NCBI RefSeq assembly: GCF_009908165.1
Contig: NZ_JAAAUC010000001.1
Span: 434,001-498,000 of the forward strand
Direction of reading: 5' to 3'
Length of the DNA: 64,000 bases
Source of the DNA: Frigidibacter albus
Lineage (GTDB): Bacteria > Pseudomonadota > Alphaproteobacteria > Rhodobacterales > Rhodobacteraceae
The notes below the pieces were generated by a model. The model searched no databases. It was given only the letters and a program-made list of their open reading frames with translations, and was not told where the DNA came from. This document shows positions 26,469 to 35,664 of this stretch, piece after piece (position 1 is the stretch's first letter; every line of letters begins with the position of its first letter). Made by a program: the position numbers and the translations under genes.

Positions 26469-26693
26469 ATGGACAGTGACCTTATGCTGGTCGTGGGGCT
26501 TGCGCTGGTGGCCTTTGGTATTCCGGCACTGGTCAGTGCCTTTTCCGACAGCCGCCCGCCCCGAGCCGCCGCCGTGGCCTTCGTCCTGGGGGGCGGGCTG
26601 ATCACCTACGCAGTGATGACCAATCCCGGCGGATATGAGGTCGGCGATATTCCGGATGTGGTGATGGATGTGATCGCCCGGGTGATCCGCTGA
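26469..26693 (+). CDS. Small membrane protein, 74 residues
   Basis: The frame encodes two hydrophobic helices (LMLVVGLALVAFGIPALVSAF and AAAVAFVLGGGLITYAV) joined by a short DSRPPR loop, with a C-terminal VGDIPDVVMDVIARVIR amphipathic helix. Similar 70-80-residue proteins are common beside pyk in this bacterial family, but no named family was recognised. An in-frame upstream start at 26439 would lengthen it by ten residues and is less likely. Confidence 0.65.
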   Translation: MDSDLMLVVGLALVAFGIPALVSAFSDSRPPRAAAVAFVLGGGLITYAVMTNPGGYEVGDIPDVVMDVIARVIR

Positions 26694-26726
26694 CGCGGCA
26701 GACCGCGGATTTTTGCAGCTTTCCCC

Positions 26727-26755
26727 TTGTCACAGCCCCGGGCCCCGTCTATAGG
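26727..26755 (+). promoter_or_regulatory. Sigma-70-type promoter for rpmI-rplT
   Basis: CTTGTCA gives a -35 hexamer TTGTCA at 26727-26732 and, after exactly 17 bases, a -10 hexamer TATAGG at 26750-26755. Transcription would begin near 26762 and leave a leader of about 70 bases before rpmI, where autoregulation by L20 is possible but not demonstrated. Confidence 0.6.
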
Positions 26756-26832
26756 GCGCCCTCTACACGCGGGACCGGCCGAAGTGGCATGCCGAGTCGC
26801 GCGGATAACCAAACTCGAAAGAGGAGATGGAA

Positions 26833-27033
26833 ATGCCCAAGATGAAGACGAAATCCGCTGCGAAAAAGCGGTTCTCCTTCACTGCATCTGGCAAAGTGAA
26901 GGCAGGCCCGGCCGGCAAGCGGCATGGCATGATCAAACGCTCGACGAAATTCATCCGTGACGTGACCGGGACCATGATCCTGTCCGCGTCCGACGCGAAG
27001 ATCGTCAAGAAATACATGCCCTACGACCGGTAA
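26833..27033 (+). CDS. rpmI: 50S ribosomal protein L35
   Basis: L35 is a 66-residue component of the large ribosomal subunit. [20 protein letters not shown] and [16 protein letters not shown] are diagnostic. The ATG at 26833 follows AGGAG by six bases and gives the standard N terminus. An ATG two codons earlier is closer to the ribosome site than usual. It is followed by rplT 12 bases on. infC, often upstream of this pair, is not present here. Confidence 0.96.
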   Translation: MPKMKTKSAAKKRFSFTASGKVKAGPAGKRHGMIKRSTKFIRDVTGTMILSASDAKIVKKYMPYDR

Positions 27034-27045
27034 GGAGCCACAGAG

Positions 27046-27411
27046 ATGTCCCGCGTTAAATCTGGTGTGGTCACCCACGCCCGTCACCGCAAGGTGATCA
27101 AGAAGGCCGCCGGCTATTACAGCGCGCGCAGCCGCAACTTCCGGACCGCCACCCAGGCCGTCGACAAGGCGCAGCAATACGCCACGCGCGACCGCAAGGT
27201 GCGCAAGCGCAACTTCCGCGCGCTGTGGATCCAGCGGATCAACGCCGCCGTGCGGCTGTTCGACCCGGAATTCACCTATTCGCGCTTCATCAACGGTCTG
27301 GCTCTGGCCGGGATCGAAGTGGACCGCAAGGTGCTCGCCGATCTGGCCGTGCATGAGCCCGAGGCGTTCAACGCCATCGCAGCCCAAGCCAAGGCCGCCA
27401 TCCCGGCCTGA
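27046..27411 (+). CDS. rplT: 50S ribosomal protein L20
   Basis: L20 binds 23S rRNA early in large-subunit assembly. The 121-residue protein has the typical [20 protein letters not shown] start, [12 protein letters not shown], and [23 protein letters not shown] precedes the ATG. It is co-transcribed with rpmI and ends at a strong intrinsic terminator. Confidence 0.97.
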   Translation: MSRVKSGVVTHARHRKVIKKAAGYYSARSRNFRTATQAVDKAQQYATRDRKVRKRNFRALWIQRINAAVRLFDPEFTYSRFINGLALAGIEVDRKVLADLAVHEPEAFNAIAAQAKAAIPA

Positions 27412-27440
27412 TCTGCGCCCTGCGCCGTCACGAGAATCGA

Positions 27441-27475
27441 AAAGCCCCGCTGGCGCCCGCCTGCGGGGCTTTTTG
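27441..27475 (+). terminator. Intrinsic terminator after rplT
   Basis: Arms AAAGCCCCGC (27441-27450) and GCGGGGCTTT (27463-27472) form a 10-bp stem followed by TTTTG, 30 bases past the rplT stop. Confidence 0.9.
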
Positions 27476-27597
27476 TTGCGCGGGCTCCGAAAACATGTGT
27501 GACAGATATGTAAATTCTGTTGAGCCGGTCGTCCCTTCCATGCACGCTTCCCCTCAGGCCACCGGCAAAGATGGCCAGTGCAGCGAAGGGACAGCAC

Positions 27598-29010
27598 ATG
27601 ACGGCACTCATCGGCTTTCTGAACACCATCTTCTGGGGATATATCCTGATCTATGGCCTGCTGGCCGTGGGCGCCTATTTCACCGTCCGGCTCGGTTTCG
27701 TGCAGTTCCGCCATTTCATCGAGATGTTCCGCTGCGTGACCGGATCGAGCTCGGCCGACAAGAACGGCATCACCCCGTTCCAGGCGCTGACCATCAGCCT
27801 TGCCTCGCGCGTCGGCACCGGCAACATCGCCGGGGTGGCCGTGGCGCTGTACCTTGGCGGGGCCGGGGCGATTTTCTGGATGTGGATGGTGGCGCTGGTC
27901 GGGATGGCCACCGCCTATGCCGAAAGCAGTCTTGCGCAGCTCTACAAGACCCATGGCCCCAACGGCATGTATCGCGGCGGGCCGGCCTTCTACATCTCCA
28001 AGGGCCTTGGCCTGCCCTGGTTGGGGGCGGTGTTCTCGGTCTGCCTGATCCTGTCCTTCGGGCTCGTGTTCAATGCGGTGCAGGCGAACTCCATCGCGGA
28101 TGCGTTCCAGGGCGCCTTCGGGGTGCCGAAATGGCTGGCCGGGCTGATCATCGCCACGGTCGCAGGCGTGGTCATCTTTGGCGGCATCCGCAAGATCGCC
28201 TCGGTGGCCGAGGTGGTGGTGCCGTTCATGGCGGGCGCCTATCTGCTGCTGGCGATCTGGGTGATGCTGACCAACCTCTCTGCCGTGCCGGGCGTCATTG
28301 CCGAGATCTTCGCCAGCGCCTTTGGCCTGACCGAGGCCGCGGGCGGCATCGCGGGCGGCGTTGCTGCCGCGGCGCTGAACGGCATCAAGCGCGGCCTGTT
28401 CTCGAACGAGGCGGGCATGGGATCGGCCCCCAACATCGCCGCCGTGGCGATGCCGGACCCGCATCACCCGTCCTCGCAGGGCTTCGTGCAGGCGCTAGGG
28501 GTGTTCATCGACACCATCCTTGTCTGCACCGCCACTGCGGTGATGATCCTGCTGTCGGGCGTGCTGGAGCCGGGGTCGGGTATCACCGGAACCGCGCTGA
28601 CGCAGCAGGCGCTGGTGCATCACTTCGGCGTCGCGGGCGGCTGGTTCGTGGCGATCGCCATCCTGTTCTTCGCCTTCACCTCGATCATCGGCAACTATGC
28701 CTATGCCGAGAATGCGATGGTGTTCCTGGGGCAGGGCAACACCACCGGCCTGACCGTGCTGCGGGTCGCGGCGCTGGCGATGGTGATCTGGGGTTCGCTG
28801 CAGACGGTGGCGACGGTGTTCGACTTTGCCGATGCCTCGATGGGCCTGATGGCGACCATCAACCTGATCGCCATCGTGGCACTGTCGGGCACGGTGTCGG
28901 CGCTGACCGCGGATTACCTGCGCCAGCGCAAGGCGGGCTCCATGCCCAAGTTCCATGTCGGCCAGCACCCCGCCATCGCGCGCGGTGTGGATACCGAAAT
29001 CTGGAAGTGA
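27598..29010 (+). CDS. Alanine/glycine:cation symporter (AGCS family)
   Basis: The inner-membrane transporter of about 470 residues moves alanine or glycine with Na+ or H+. Family blocks are SRVGTGNIAGVAVALYLGG near residue 70, WMWMVALVGMATAYAESSLAQ, and SNEAGMGSAPNIAAVA near residue 265 (the AGCS signature). About ten helices are evident. ATG 27598 follows AAGGGACA. In-frame upstream starts begin in non-membrane sequence. Terminators on both sides make it an independent unit between rplT and pheS. Confidence 0.92.
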   Translation: MTALIGFLNTIFWGYILIYGLLAVGAYFTVRLGFVQFRHFIEMFRCVTGSSSADKNGITPFQALTISLASRVGTGNIAGVAVALYLGGAGAIFWMWMVALVGMATAYAESSLAQLYKTHGPNGMYRGGPAFYISKGLGLPWLGAVFSVCLILSFGLVFNAVQANSIADAFQGAFGVPKWLAGLIIATVAGVVIFGGIRKIASVAEVVVPFMAGAYLLLAIWVMLTNLSAVPGVIAEIFASAFGLTEAAGGIAGGVAAAALNGIKRGLFSNEAGMGSAPNIAAVAMPDPHHPSSQGFVQALGVFIDTILVCTATAVMILLSGVLEPGSGITGTALTQQALVHHFGVAGGWFVAIAILFFAFTSIIGNYAYAENAMVFLGQGNTTGLTVLRVAALAMVIWGSLQTVATVFDFADASMGLMATINLIAIVALSGTVSALTADYLRQRKAGSMPKFHVGQHPAIARGVDTEIWK

Positions 29011-29016
29011 GCGCTT

Positions 29017-29045
29017 CGCCCCGCCCTTCGCGGGCGGGGCGTTTT
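29017..29045 (+). terminator. Intrinsic terminator after the AGCS gene
   Basis: CGCCCCGCCC (29017-29026) pairs with GGGCGGGGCG (29032-29041) around TTCGC, followed by TTTT. It starts 7 bases after the stop. Confidence 0.92.
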
Positions 29046-29115
29046 CCCCTTTCCCCGCATTTGCATCCCCGCCCCTCTGTGCTAGCAAAGCGCCGCACAG
29101 TGCCGGAGATGGAAC

Positions 29116-30198
29116 ATGGACGGGTTGGACGCTCTCAAGCGCAAGTATCTCGAAGGCGTCGCCGCCGCGGGGGATGAGGCAGCCCTCGAGGATCTGCGCC
29201 TTGCCGCCCTTGGCAAGAAGGGCGAGATCAGCCTGAAGATGCGCGAGCTTGGCCAGATGACGCCCGAGCAGCGCCAGACCACCGGCGCCGCGCTGAACCT
29301 GCTGAAGGACGAGATTGACGCAGCCCTGCGCGGCAAGAAGGCCGCGCTGTCCGATGCCGCGCTGGACGAGCGCCTGCGCGCCGAATGGCTGGACGTGACC
29401 CTGCCGGGCCGCCCCCGCCGCATGGGCACCATCCACCCGGTCAGCCAGGTGACCGAGGAAGTGACCGCGATCTTCGCCGACATGGGCTTTGCCGTGGCCG
29501 AGGGGCCGCAGATCGAAAGCGACTGGTTCAACTTCGACGCGCTGAACATCCCGCCCGAGCATCCGGCGCGGCAGGAGCATGACACCTTCTTCATGGCCCG
29601 CGGTGCCGGTGACAACCGGCCGCCGCATGTGTTGCGCACCCATACCAGCCCGGTGCAGATCCGCGCCATGGCCGCACAGGGCGCGCCGATCCGGGTGATC
29701 GCCCCCGGCCGCGTCTACCGCATGGACATGGACCAGACCCATACCCCGATGTTCCATCAGGTCGAGGGCCTCGCCATCGACCGCGACATCAGCATGGCCA
29801 ACCTCAAATGGGTGCTGGAAGAATTCTGCCGCACCTATTTCGAGGTGCCCGAGGTCGAGCTGCGCTTCCGCGCCAGCCATTTCCCCTTCACCGAACCCTC
29901 GGCCGAGGTGGATATCCGCTGTTCCTGGGAAGGTGGCCAGCTGAAGATCGGCCAGGGCGACAGCTGGATGGAGATCCTGGGATCGGGCATGGTCCACCCC
30001 AAGGTGCTGTCCGCCGCCGGAGTGGACCCGGCCGAGTGGCAGGGCTTCGCCTTCGGCATGGGCATCGACCGGATCGCCATGCTGAAATACGGCATCCCGG
30101 ACCTGCGCGCGTTCTTCGAGAGCGATTTGCGCTGGCTGCGGCACTATGGGTTTTCGGCGCTGGACATGCCGTCGGTGTTCGGGGGGTTGAGCAGGTAG
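29116..30198 (+). CDS. pheS: Phenylalanyl-tRNA synthetase alpha subunit
   Basis: PheS is the catalytic subunit of the (alpha-beta)2 enzyme that charges tRNA-Phe. The 360-residue protein has an N-terminal coiled coil (residues 1-90, [19 protein letters not shown]), then class II motif 2 around [12 protein letters not shown] and GRVYRMD, and motif 3 [18 protein letters not shown] near the C terminus. The conserved [11 protein letters not shown] segment is present. Its stop codon abuts the ATG of an unrelated gene that separates it from pheT. Confidence 0.96.
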   Translation: MDGLDALKRKYLEGVAAAGDEAALEDLRLAALGKKGEISLKMRELGQMTPEQRQTTGAALNLLKDEIDAALRGKKAALSDAALDERLRAEWLDVTLPGRPRRMGTIHPVSQVTEEVTAIFADMGFAVAEGPQIESDWFNFDALNIPPEHPARQEHDTFFMARGAGDNRPPHVLRTHTSPVQIRAMAAQGAPIRVIAPGRVYRMDMDQTHTPMFHQVEGLAIDRDISMANLKWVLEEFCRTYFEVPEVELRFRASHFPFTEPSAEVDIRCSWEGGQLKIGQGDSWMEILGSGMVHPKVLSAAGVDPAEWQGFAFGMGIDRIAMLKYGIPDLRAFFESDLRWLRHYGFSALDMPSVFGGLSR

Positions 30199-30648
30199 AT
30201 GGGATGGCTGGACAAGTTTAAGGGATGGTCCGAGCGCAAGTTGAGGCTCTCGCAGATCAAGATTTTGTACCAAAACTTCCACGCTATTGATGATCTCTTA
30301 CCTCAGTTTGAAACTATGCGCGAAGCTGGAATTTCATCTGACGAGAGCGTCATCTCTGCGCTCTTGGCATTCCGAGAAATTGTGGAAGATGGCATTGGCG
30401 AACTGTGTTGGAGCACAGTGCTGACAGAACGTCAGTCCCAAGAGCTGCTCCAAGTCAACTCTCAACTCAAGATGCTCTACTCAAGCGTATATGAGGGAAA
30501 GCGCGCTGCGCGCGCTGCTTTTGGCGGGACTGCTGGCGATCTTCAAGCATTCGCTGATCGCTATAAACCGGCTTGTGGCTGGGAACGCTTTTCCGACAAC
30601 GAGTGGGATGCGCTGGTATCGAAGGCCCTGAAAAGGACGAACCCATGA
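30199..30648 (+). CDS. Unknown 149-residue protein inserted between pheS and pheT
   Basis: The ATG follows the pheS stop with no gap, and the stop overlaps the pheT ATG by four bases (ATGA). The protein (MGWLDKFKGWSERKLRLSQ...) looks soluble and mainly helical, with a basic amphipathic N terminus and an aromatic C-terminal patch (CGWERFSDNEWDAL). No family was recognised. Composition is unlike the surroundings: 24 of the 60 bases at 30241-30300 are G or C, and codons such as TTA, TTG and ATT, scarce nearby, are frequent. These signs indicate horizontal acquisition into a translationally coupled position. The product is not an obvious toxin, nuclease or aminoacylation factor. Confidence 0.8.
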   Translation: MGWLDKFKGWSERKLRLSQIKILYQNFHAIDDLLPQFETMREAGISSDESVISALLAFREIVEDGIGELCWSTVLTERQSQELLQVNSQLKMLYSSVYEGKRAARAAFGGTAGDLQAFADRYKPACGWERFSDNEWDALVSKALKRTNP

Positions 30649-33041
30649 AATTCACCCTCTCCTGGCTCAAATCCCATCTCGACACGAGCGCCAGTCTCGA
30701 CGAGATCCTCTATGCGCTCACCGATCTTGGCCTCGAGGTCGAGGAGGTGCAGAACCCCGAGGAGACGCTGGGCCGCTTCACCATCGGCTTGATCACCGCC
30801 GCCGAAAAGCACCCCGATGCCGACAAGCTGCGCGTCTGCACCGTGCAGACGGATGAGGGCGAACGGCAGATCATCTGCGGCGCGCCGAATGCGCGGGCGG
30901 GGATCCGCGTCGTGGTGGCCAAGCCCGGCGACTATGTGCCGGGGATCGACACCACCATCCAGGTCGGCAAGATCCGCGGCATCGAGAGCCAGGGCATGAT
31001 GTGCTCGGGCCGCGAGCTGGAGGTCAGCGACGATCATGAGGGCATCATCGAGCTGCCCGAGGATGCGCAGGTCGGCCAGCGCTATATCGACTATGCCGGG
31101 CTGAACGACCCGATGGTCTATATCAAGGTCACCCCGAACCGCCCCGACGCGCTTGGCGTGCGCGGCATCGCCCGCGATCTGGCGGCGCGCGGCCTTGGCA
31201 CGCTGAAGCCGCTGGAGGTGGTGCCGGTGCCGGGGGCCTTCCCCTGCCCGGTGTCGGTGACGCTGGCGCCCGAAGTGGCGGACACGGCCTGCCCGCATTT
31301 CGTCGGCCGGGTGATCCGCGGCGTGACCAACGGCCCCAGCCCCGACTGGCTGCAACGCCGGCTGATCGCCATCGGGCTGCGGCCGATTTCGGCGCTGGTG
31401 GATATCACCAACCTGTTCACCTTCGACCTGAACCGCCCGCTGCATGTCTTCGACGCGGGCAAGGTGCAGGGCGGGCTGGTGGTGCGGTCCGCGCTGGAGG
31501 GCGAGAGCCTTCTTGCGCTGGACGGCAAGACCTACGCGCTGCGGCCGGGGATGACCGTGATCGCCGACGATGCCGGGGTGGAAAGCCTTGGCGGCGTGAT
31601 GGGGGGCGAGGCGTCGGGCTGTTCCGAAGCCACCACCGAGGTGTTCCTCGAAGCGGCGTTCTTCGACCCGATCCTGACGGCCACCACCGGCCGGGCCCTG
31701 CGCATCAACTCCGATGCCCGCTACCGCTTTGAACGCGGCATCGACCCGGCCTTCACCGCGGACGGGATCGAGCTGGCGACACGGATGATCCTGGATCTGT
31801 GCGGCGGCGAGGCTTCGGATGTGGTGGTGGCGGGCGCCGCGCCGGATACCACCCGCGCCTACCGGCTCGACCCGGCCCGCGTGGTCAGCCTGGTGGGGAT
31901 GGACATCCCCGAGGCCGAGCAGCGCGCCACGCTGGAGGCGCTTGGCTTCACGCTGGAGGGCGACATGGCGACCCCGCCAAGCTGGCGCCCCGATGTGCTG
32001 GGGCAGGCGGACCTGATCGAGGAAGTCGCCCGCATCGCCTCGCTGACCAAGCTGGTCGGCAAGCCGCTGCTGCGCGGCGATGCCGGGGTGCCGGGCACGA
32101 TCCTGACGCCGATGCAAGTGCGCGAGCGCGCCGCGCGGCGGATGCTGGCGGCGCTTGGCTACAACGAATGCGTCACCTACAGCTTCATCGACCGCGCCAG
32201 CGCCGAGCTGTTCGGCGGGGGCGAGGAGGCGGCCCGGATCGAGAACCCGATCTCGTCGGAAATGACCCATATGCGCCCCGACCTGCTGCCCGGCCTGCTG
32301 GCCGCGGCGGCGCGCAACCAGGCGCGCGGCTTTGCCGATCTCGCCCTCTTCGAGGTCGGCCCCGCCTTCCACGGCGGCGAACCGGGAGAGCAGCATCTGC
32401 AAGCCGCCGGCCTGCTGATCGGCGCCAGCGCCCCGCGCGACACCTTCGCCAGCCGCCGCCCGGTGGATATCTACGACGCCAAGGCCGATGCCGAGGCGGT
32501 GCTGTCGGCCATCGGCGCGCCCGCCAAGGTGCAGATCACCCGCAAGGGCCCGGGCTGGGGCCATCCCGGCCGGTCCGGCGCGATGGCGCTTGGGCCGAAG
32601 GTGCTGTGTGCCTTTGGCGAGGTGCATCCCAAGGTGCTGCGCGCGATGGATGTGAAGGGCCCGGCGGTGGCCTTCACCCTGTTCCTCGAGGCGGCGCCCT
32701 TCCCGAAAGCCAAGACCCCGACCCGCCCCGCGCTGGTGCTGTCGGACCTGCAATCCGTCGACCGCGACTTCGCCTTCGTGGTCGATGCCGGGGTGGAGGC
32801 GCTGACCCTCGTCAACGCCGCCGCAGGCGCCGACAAGGCGCTGATCGAAAGTGTGCGGGTCTTCGACCAGTTCGCGGGCGAGAAGGCCGAGGCGCAGATG
32901 GGCGCGGGCAAGAAATCGCTGGCGATCACCGTGCGCCTGCAACCGCAGGCGCGCACCCTGACCGAGGAAGAGATCGCGGCGGTGTCGGCGAAGATCATCG
33001 AGAAGGTGGCCAAGGCAACCGGCGGCAGCCTGCGCGGCTGA
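30645..33041 (+). CDS. pheT: Phenylalanyl-tRNA synthetase beta subunit
   Basis: PheT supplies tRNA binding and editing for the PheRS heterotetramer. The 798-residue protein shows the N-terminal FTLSWLKSHLD, an EMAP-like tRNA-binding region (residues 40-150, with ICGAPNARAGIRVVVAKPGDYVP), the B3/B4 editing region with RLIAIGLRPISALVDITN, the B5 domain, and the C-terminal anticodon-binding FDX-ACB domain (SVDRDFAFVVDAG...KKSLAITVRLQP). The ATG at 30645 overlaps the stop of the inserted upstream gene. Confidence 0.96.
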   Translation: MKFTLSWLKSHLDTSASLDEILYALTDLGLEVEEVQNPEETLGRFTIGLITAAEKHPDADKLRVCTVQTDEGERQIICGAPNARAGIRVVVAKPGDYVPGIDTTIQVGKIRGIESQGMMCSGRELEVSDDHEGIIELPEDAQVGQRYIDYAGLNDPMVYIKVTPNRPDALGVRGIARDLAARGLGTLKPLEVVPVPGAFPCPVSVTLAPEVADTACPHFVGRVIRGVTNGPSPDWLQRRLIAIGLRPISALVDITNLFTFDLNRPLHVFDAGKVQGGLVVRSALEGESLLALDGKTYALRPGMTVIADDAGVESLGGVMGGEASGCSEATTEVFLEAAFFDPILTATTGRALRINSDARYRFERGIDPAFTADGIELATRMILDLCGGEASDVVVAGAAPDTTRAYRLDPARVVSLVGMDIPEAEQRATLEALGFTLEGDMATPPSWRPDVLGQADLIEEVARIASLTKLVGKPLLRGDAGVPGTILTPMQVRERAARRMLAALGYNECVTYSFIDRASAELFGGGEEAARIENPISSEMTHMRPDLLPGLLAAAARNQARGFADLALFEVGPAFHGGEPGEQHLQAAGLLIGASAPRDTFASRRPVDIYDAKADAEAVLSAIGAPAKVQITRKGPGWGHPGRSGAMALGPKVLCAFGEVHPKVLRAMDVKGPAVAFTLFLEAAPFPKAKTPTRPALVLSDLQSVDRDFAFVVDAGVEALTLVNAAAGADKALIESVRVFDQFAGEKAEAQMGAGKKSLAITVRLQPQARTLTEEEIAAVSAKIIEKVAKATGGSLRG

Positions 33042-33078
33042 GGGCGGCAGCGGGGGTTTCACACCCCCGCACCCCCGT

Positions 33079-33143
33079 GGGATATTTTAGCCAGCAAGAA
33101 GGGGCAGGTGCGATCCTGCCCCTTTGCCTTTCGCAAATATCCC
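33079..33143 (+). repeat. GGGATATTT...AAATATCCC intergenic element
   Basis: Outer 9-bp arms GGGATATTT (33079-33087) and AAATATCCC (33135-33143) enclose GCCAGCAAGAAG and a GC hairpin. The core GATATTT-n-GCCAGCAAGAAG recurs on the minus strand at 59408-59429. Such sequences are common after genes in Rhodobacteraceae. Both copies here lie just past a stop codon in the same relative orientation. Confidence 0.7.
33099..33125 (+). terminator. Intrinsic terminator after pheT
   Basis: AAGGGGCAGG (33099-33108) pairs with CCTGCCCCTT (33115-33124) and is followed by TTGCCTTT. It lies inside the larger inverted-repeat element. Confidence 0.75.
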
Positions 33144-33195
33144 GGGGGGGAGGGCCGCAAGGTCCTTGGGGGCAGCGCCCCTGCGCCGCCACCTG

Positions 33196-33891
33196 TCAGC
33201 GCGGCGGCTGCTCCAGCCCCCGCTGAACGGCCGGACGAGCAAGGAAGCGGTCCAGATAGGCGGGCACATTGGTCAGCGAGCCCCACTCCACCTCGGCATC
33301 CATCTTGTAGTATTTCCGCGCGCCCCAGAGCCAGGGGGCGATGGCGATATCGGCGATGGAATAGTCACCCGCGATCCAGTCGCGCCTCTCCAGCTGCCGC
33401 TCCATCACGCCCAGAAGCCGCTTGGCCTCATCAGCATAGCGCTGGCGGGGGCGGGGGTCTTCGATCTCTTTCCCGGCGAAGGCGTGGAAGAAGCCGTATT
33501 GGCCGAACATCGGCCCGACGCCGCCCATCTGGAACATCAGCCATTGCAGCACTTCGTAGCGCGCGGCGCCGGTCGGCAGCAGCATCCCCGACTTCTCGGC
33601 CAGATAGATCAGGATCGCGCCGCTTTCGAACAGCGGCATCGGCTGGCCGTCCGGCCCCATCGGGTCGAGAATCGCGGGGATCTTGTTGTTGGGATTCAGC
33701 GACAGGAATTCGGGGCTGAACTGGTCCTTGCTGTCGAAGGACACAAGATGCGCGTCATAGGGCAGGCCGGTCTCCTCCAGCATGATCGAGATCTTCACGC
33801 CGTTCGGGGTCGGCAGCGAGTAAAGCTGGATCGCGGCAGGGTCGCGCGGCGGCCATTTTCGGGTGATCGGGAAGGTGGAAAGGTCGGTCAT
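33196..33891 (-). CDS. Glutathione transferase-like disulfide reductase (YfcG/YghU type)
   Basis: The 231-residue protein has an N-terminal thioredoxin fold with SLPTPNGVKISIMLEETGLPY and NPNNKIPAILD, and a helical C-terminal domain. The TPNG(V/H)K motif and SPNNKIP-like block place it with the Nu-class enzymes YfcG and YghU, which reduce disulfides with glutathione rather than conjugating electrophiles. AGGAGCGCCC precedes the ATG at 33891. A longer in-frame version was rejected. It is divergent from mscL. Confidence 0.87.
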   Translation of the reverse strand: MTDLSTFPITRKWPPRDPAAIQLYSLPTPNGVKISIMLEETGLPYDAHLVSFDSKDQFSPEFLSLNPNNKIPAILDPMGPDGQPMPLFESGAILIYLAEKSGMLLPTGAARYEVLQWLMFQMGGVGPMFGQYGFFHAFAGKEIEDPRPRQRYADEAKRLLGVMERQLERRDWIAGDYSIADIAIAPWLWGARKYYKMDAEVEWGSLTNVPAYLDRFLARPAVQRGLEQPPR

Positions 33892-34058
33892 GGGCGCTCC
33901 TGTGCGGGGGCTGTGGGGGCTCGGCATCGGCGGTAAACGTAGTGATGCGGCGGCGCGAAAAGAACCCGCCTCTTGGTGCGCAATCTGATAGCGTTCACCT
34001 GCGCAGCTGCACATGAAGGAAGGCGGCTGCCGGTGGGACAAGAACAGAGGACAGTAGA

Positions 34059-34496
34059 ATGTTGAAAGAGTTCAGGGACTTCATCGCCCGCGGCAATGTC
34101 ATGGACATGGCGGTGGGCATCATCATCGGTGCGTCGTTCACCGCGATCGTCAGCTCGATGGTGGCCGATCTGATCAACCCGATCATCGGCGTGATTACCG
34201 GCGGGATCGACTTCTCGAACCTGTTCGTCAACCTGGGCGACGGCGAGTTCGCCAGCCTTGCCGCCGCACGCGAGGCGGGGGCGGCGGTCTTTGCCTACGG
34301 GGCCTTCCTGACCGCGGTGATCAACTTCCTGATCGTCGCCTTCGTGGTGTTCCTGCTGGTCAAGCTGGTGAACCGCGTCAAGGAAACCGCGGCACGCAAG
34401 GCCGAGGAGGCGCCGCCGGAGGACAAGCCGGTCGCGCCCTCGTCCGAGCAGTTGCTGGCCGAGATCCGCGACCTGCTGAAGTCGCGCGCCGCCTGA
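34059..34496 (+). CDS. mscL: Large-conductance mechanosensitive channel
   Basis: MscL opens under extreme membrane tension to release solutes during osmotic downshock. The 145-residue protein has the amphipathic N terminus [20 protein letters not shown], first helix [21 protein letters not shown] lining the pore, a periplasmic loop, second helix [19 protein letters not shown], and a charged cytoplasmic C-terminal helix. All are family features. It is divergent from the glutathione transferase gene. Confidence 0.95.
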   Translation: MLKEFRDFIARGNVMDMAVGIIIGASFTAIVSSMVADLINPIIGVITGGIDFSNLFVNLGDGEFASLAAAREAGAAVFAYGAFLTAVINFLIVAFVVFLLVKLVNRVKETAARKAEEAPPEDKPVAPSSEQLLAEIRDLLKSRAA

Positions 34497-34502
34497 GGCG
34501 GG

Positions 34503-34530
34503 GGTCGCTCCCACCGGGAGCGACCTGTTT
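34503..34530. terminator. Terminator between mscL and ald
   Basis: GGTCGCTCCC and GGGAGCGACC (34503-34512, 34516-34525) form a perfect 10-bp stem followed by TGTTT. It lies between two convergent genes and could act on both strands. Confidence 0.8.
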
Positions 34531-35647
34531 AGGCCTTCAGCGCCAACCGGGGTGAGAGCACGTCGATGGCCAGCGCCCGGCCCACCGCCGCATAGGTCAG
34601 GTGGCCGGCATGGGTGTTGAGCCCTGCGAGCAGGTGTTCATCCTCCTCGCAGGCGCGGCGCCAGCCTTTGCCCGCCAGCGCCAGCAGGAACGGCATCGTC
34701 GCGTTGCCAAGCGCGAGGGTCGAGGTGCGGGCCACGGCGCCGGGCATGTTGGCGACGCAGTAATGCAGGATCCCGTCGACCTCGTAGATCGGATCCTGGT
34801 GGGTGGTGGCGCGCGAGGTCTCGAAGCAGCCGCCTTGGTCGATGGCGACATCGACGATCGCGGCGCCGGGTTTCATGGTCTTCAGCTGCTCGCGCGTGAC
34901 CAGCTTCGGGGCGGCAGCGCCGGGGACCAGCACCGCGCCGATGACCAGATCGGCGGCGGCGACCTCGGCCGCGGTGGCGGCGGCGCTGGCATAGAGTGTG
35001 CGGAACTGGCCGCCGAACACATCATCCAGATAGCGCAGCCGCGGCAGCGAGCGGTCGAGCACGGTGACGGCGGCCCCCATCCCGGCGGCGACGCGGGCGG
35101 CATGGGTGCCGACGACACCGCCGCCGATGACCGTGACGCGGGCGGGGGCGACGCCGGGGACGCCGCCGAGCAGGACGCCGCGGCCGCCATTGGCCTTTTG
35201 CAGCGTCCAGGCGCCGACCTGGGGGGCGAGTTTGCCGGCGACTTCGGACATCGGGGCCAGCAGAGGCAGGCCGCCGGCGCGGTCGGTGACGGTTTCATAG
35301 GCGATGGCGGTGACGCCGGAGGCGAGCAGGTCGCGGGTCTGGTCGGGGTCGGGGGCGAGGTGGAGATAGGTGAAGAGGACCTGGTTTTCGCGGAGCATTT
35401 TACGCTCGGCGGATTGGGGTTCCTTAACTTTTATGATGAGGTCGGCCCAGGCGAAGATCTCTTCGGCGGTGTCCAGAATGCGGGCTCCGGCGGCGGTGTA
35501 GTCGTCATCGGCGAATCCCGCGCCGAGGCCGGCGCCGGATTGCACTGCGATTTCATGGCCATGCGCCTTGGCCTCGCGGGCGGCATCCGGGGTCAGGCCG
35601 ACGCGGTATTCCTGGGGTTTGATTTCCTTGGGGCAGCCGATCTTCAT
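34529..35647 (-). CDS. ald: Alanine dehydrogenase
   Basis: Ald oxidises L-alanine to pyruvate and ammonia with NAD+. The 372-residue protein starts [20 protein letters not shown] and has [10 protein letters not shown], the catalytic Lys in LIIKVKEPQ and His in [10 protein letters not shown], the Rossmann [15 protein letters not shown] near residue 173, and [15 protein letters not shown]. The start at 35647 is preceded by GGAGGAGAGACC. An upstream in-frame extension is unlikely. It is divergent from an Lrp/AsnC regulator that probably controls it. Confidence 0.96.
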   Translation of the reverse strand: MKIGCPKEIKPQEYRVGLTPDAAREAKAHGHEIAVQSGAGLGAGFADDDYTAAGARILDTAEEIFAWADLIIKVKEPQSAERKMLRENQVLFTYLHLAPDPDQTRDLLASGVTAIAYETVTDRAGGLPLLAPMSEVAGKLAPQVGAWTLQKANGGRGVLLGGVPGVAPARVTVIGGGVVGTHAARVAAGMGAAVTVLDRSLPRLRYLDDVFGGQFRTLYASAAATAAEVAAADLVIGAVLVPGAAAPKLVTREQLKTMKPGAAIVDVAIDQGGCFETSRATTHQDPIYEVDGILHYCVANMPGAVARTSTLALGNATMPFLLALAGKGWRRACEEDEHLLAGLNTHAGHLTYAAVGRALAIDVLSPRLALKA

Positions 35648-35664
35648 GGTCTCTCCTCCCTGAG

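Noticed and set aside
30561-33062. 833-residue minus-strand open frame
   Set aside because: It is the antisense shadow of pheT, whose domains are complete on the plus strand.
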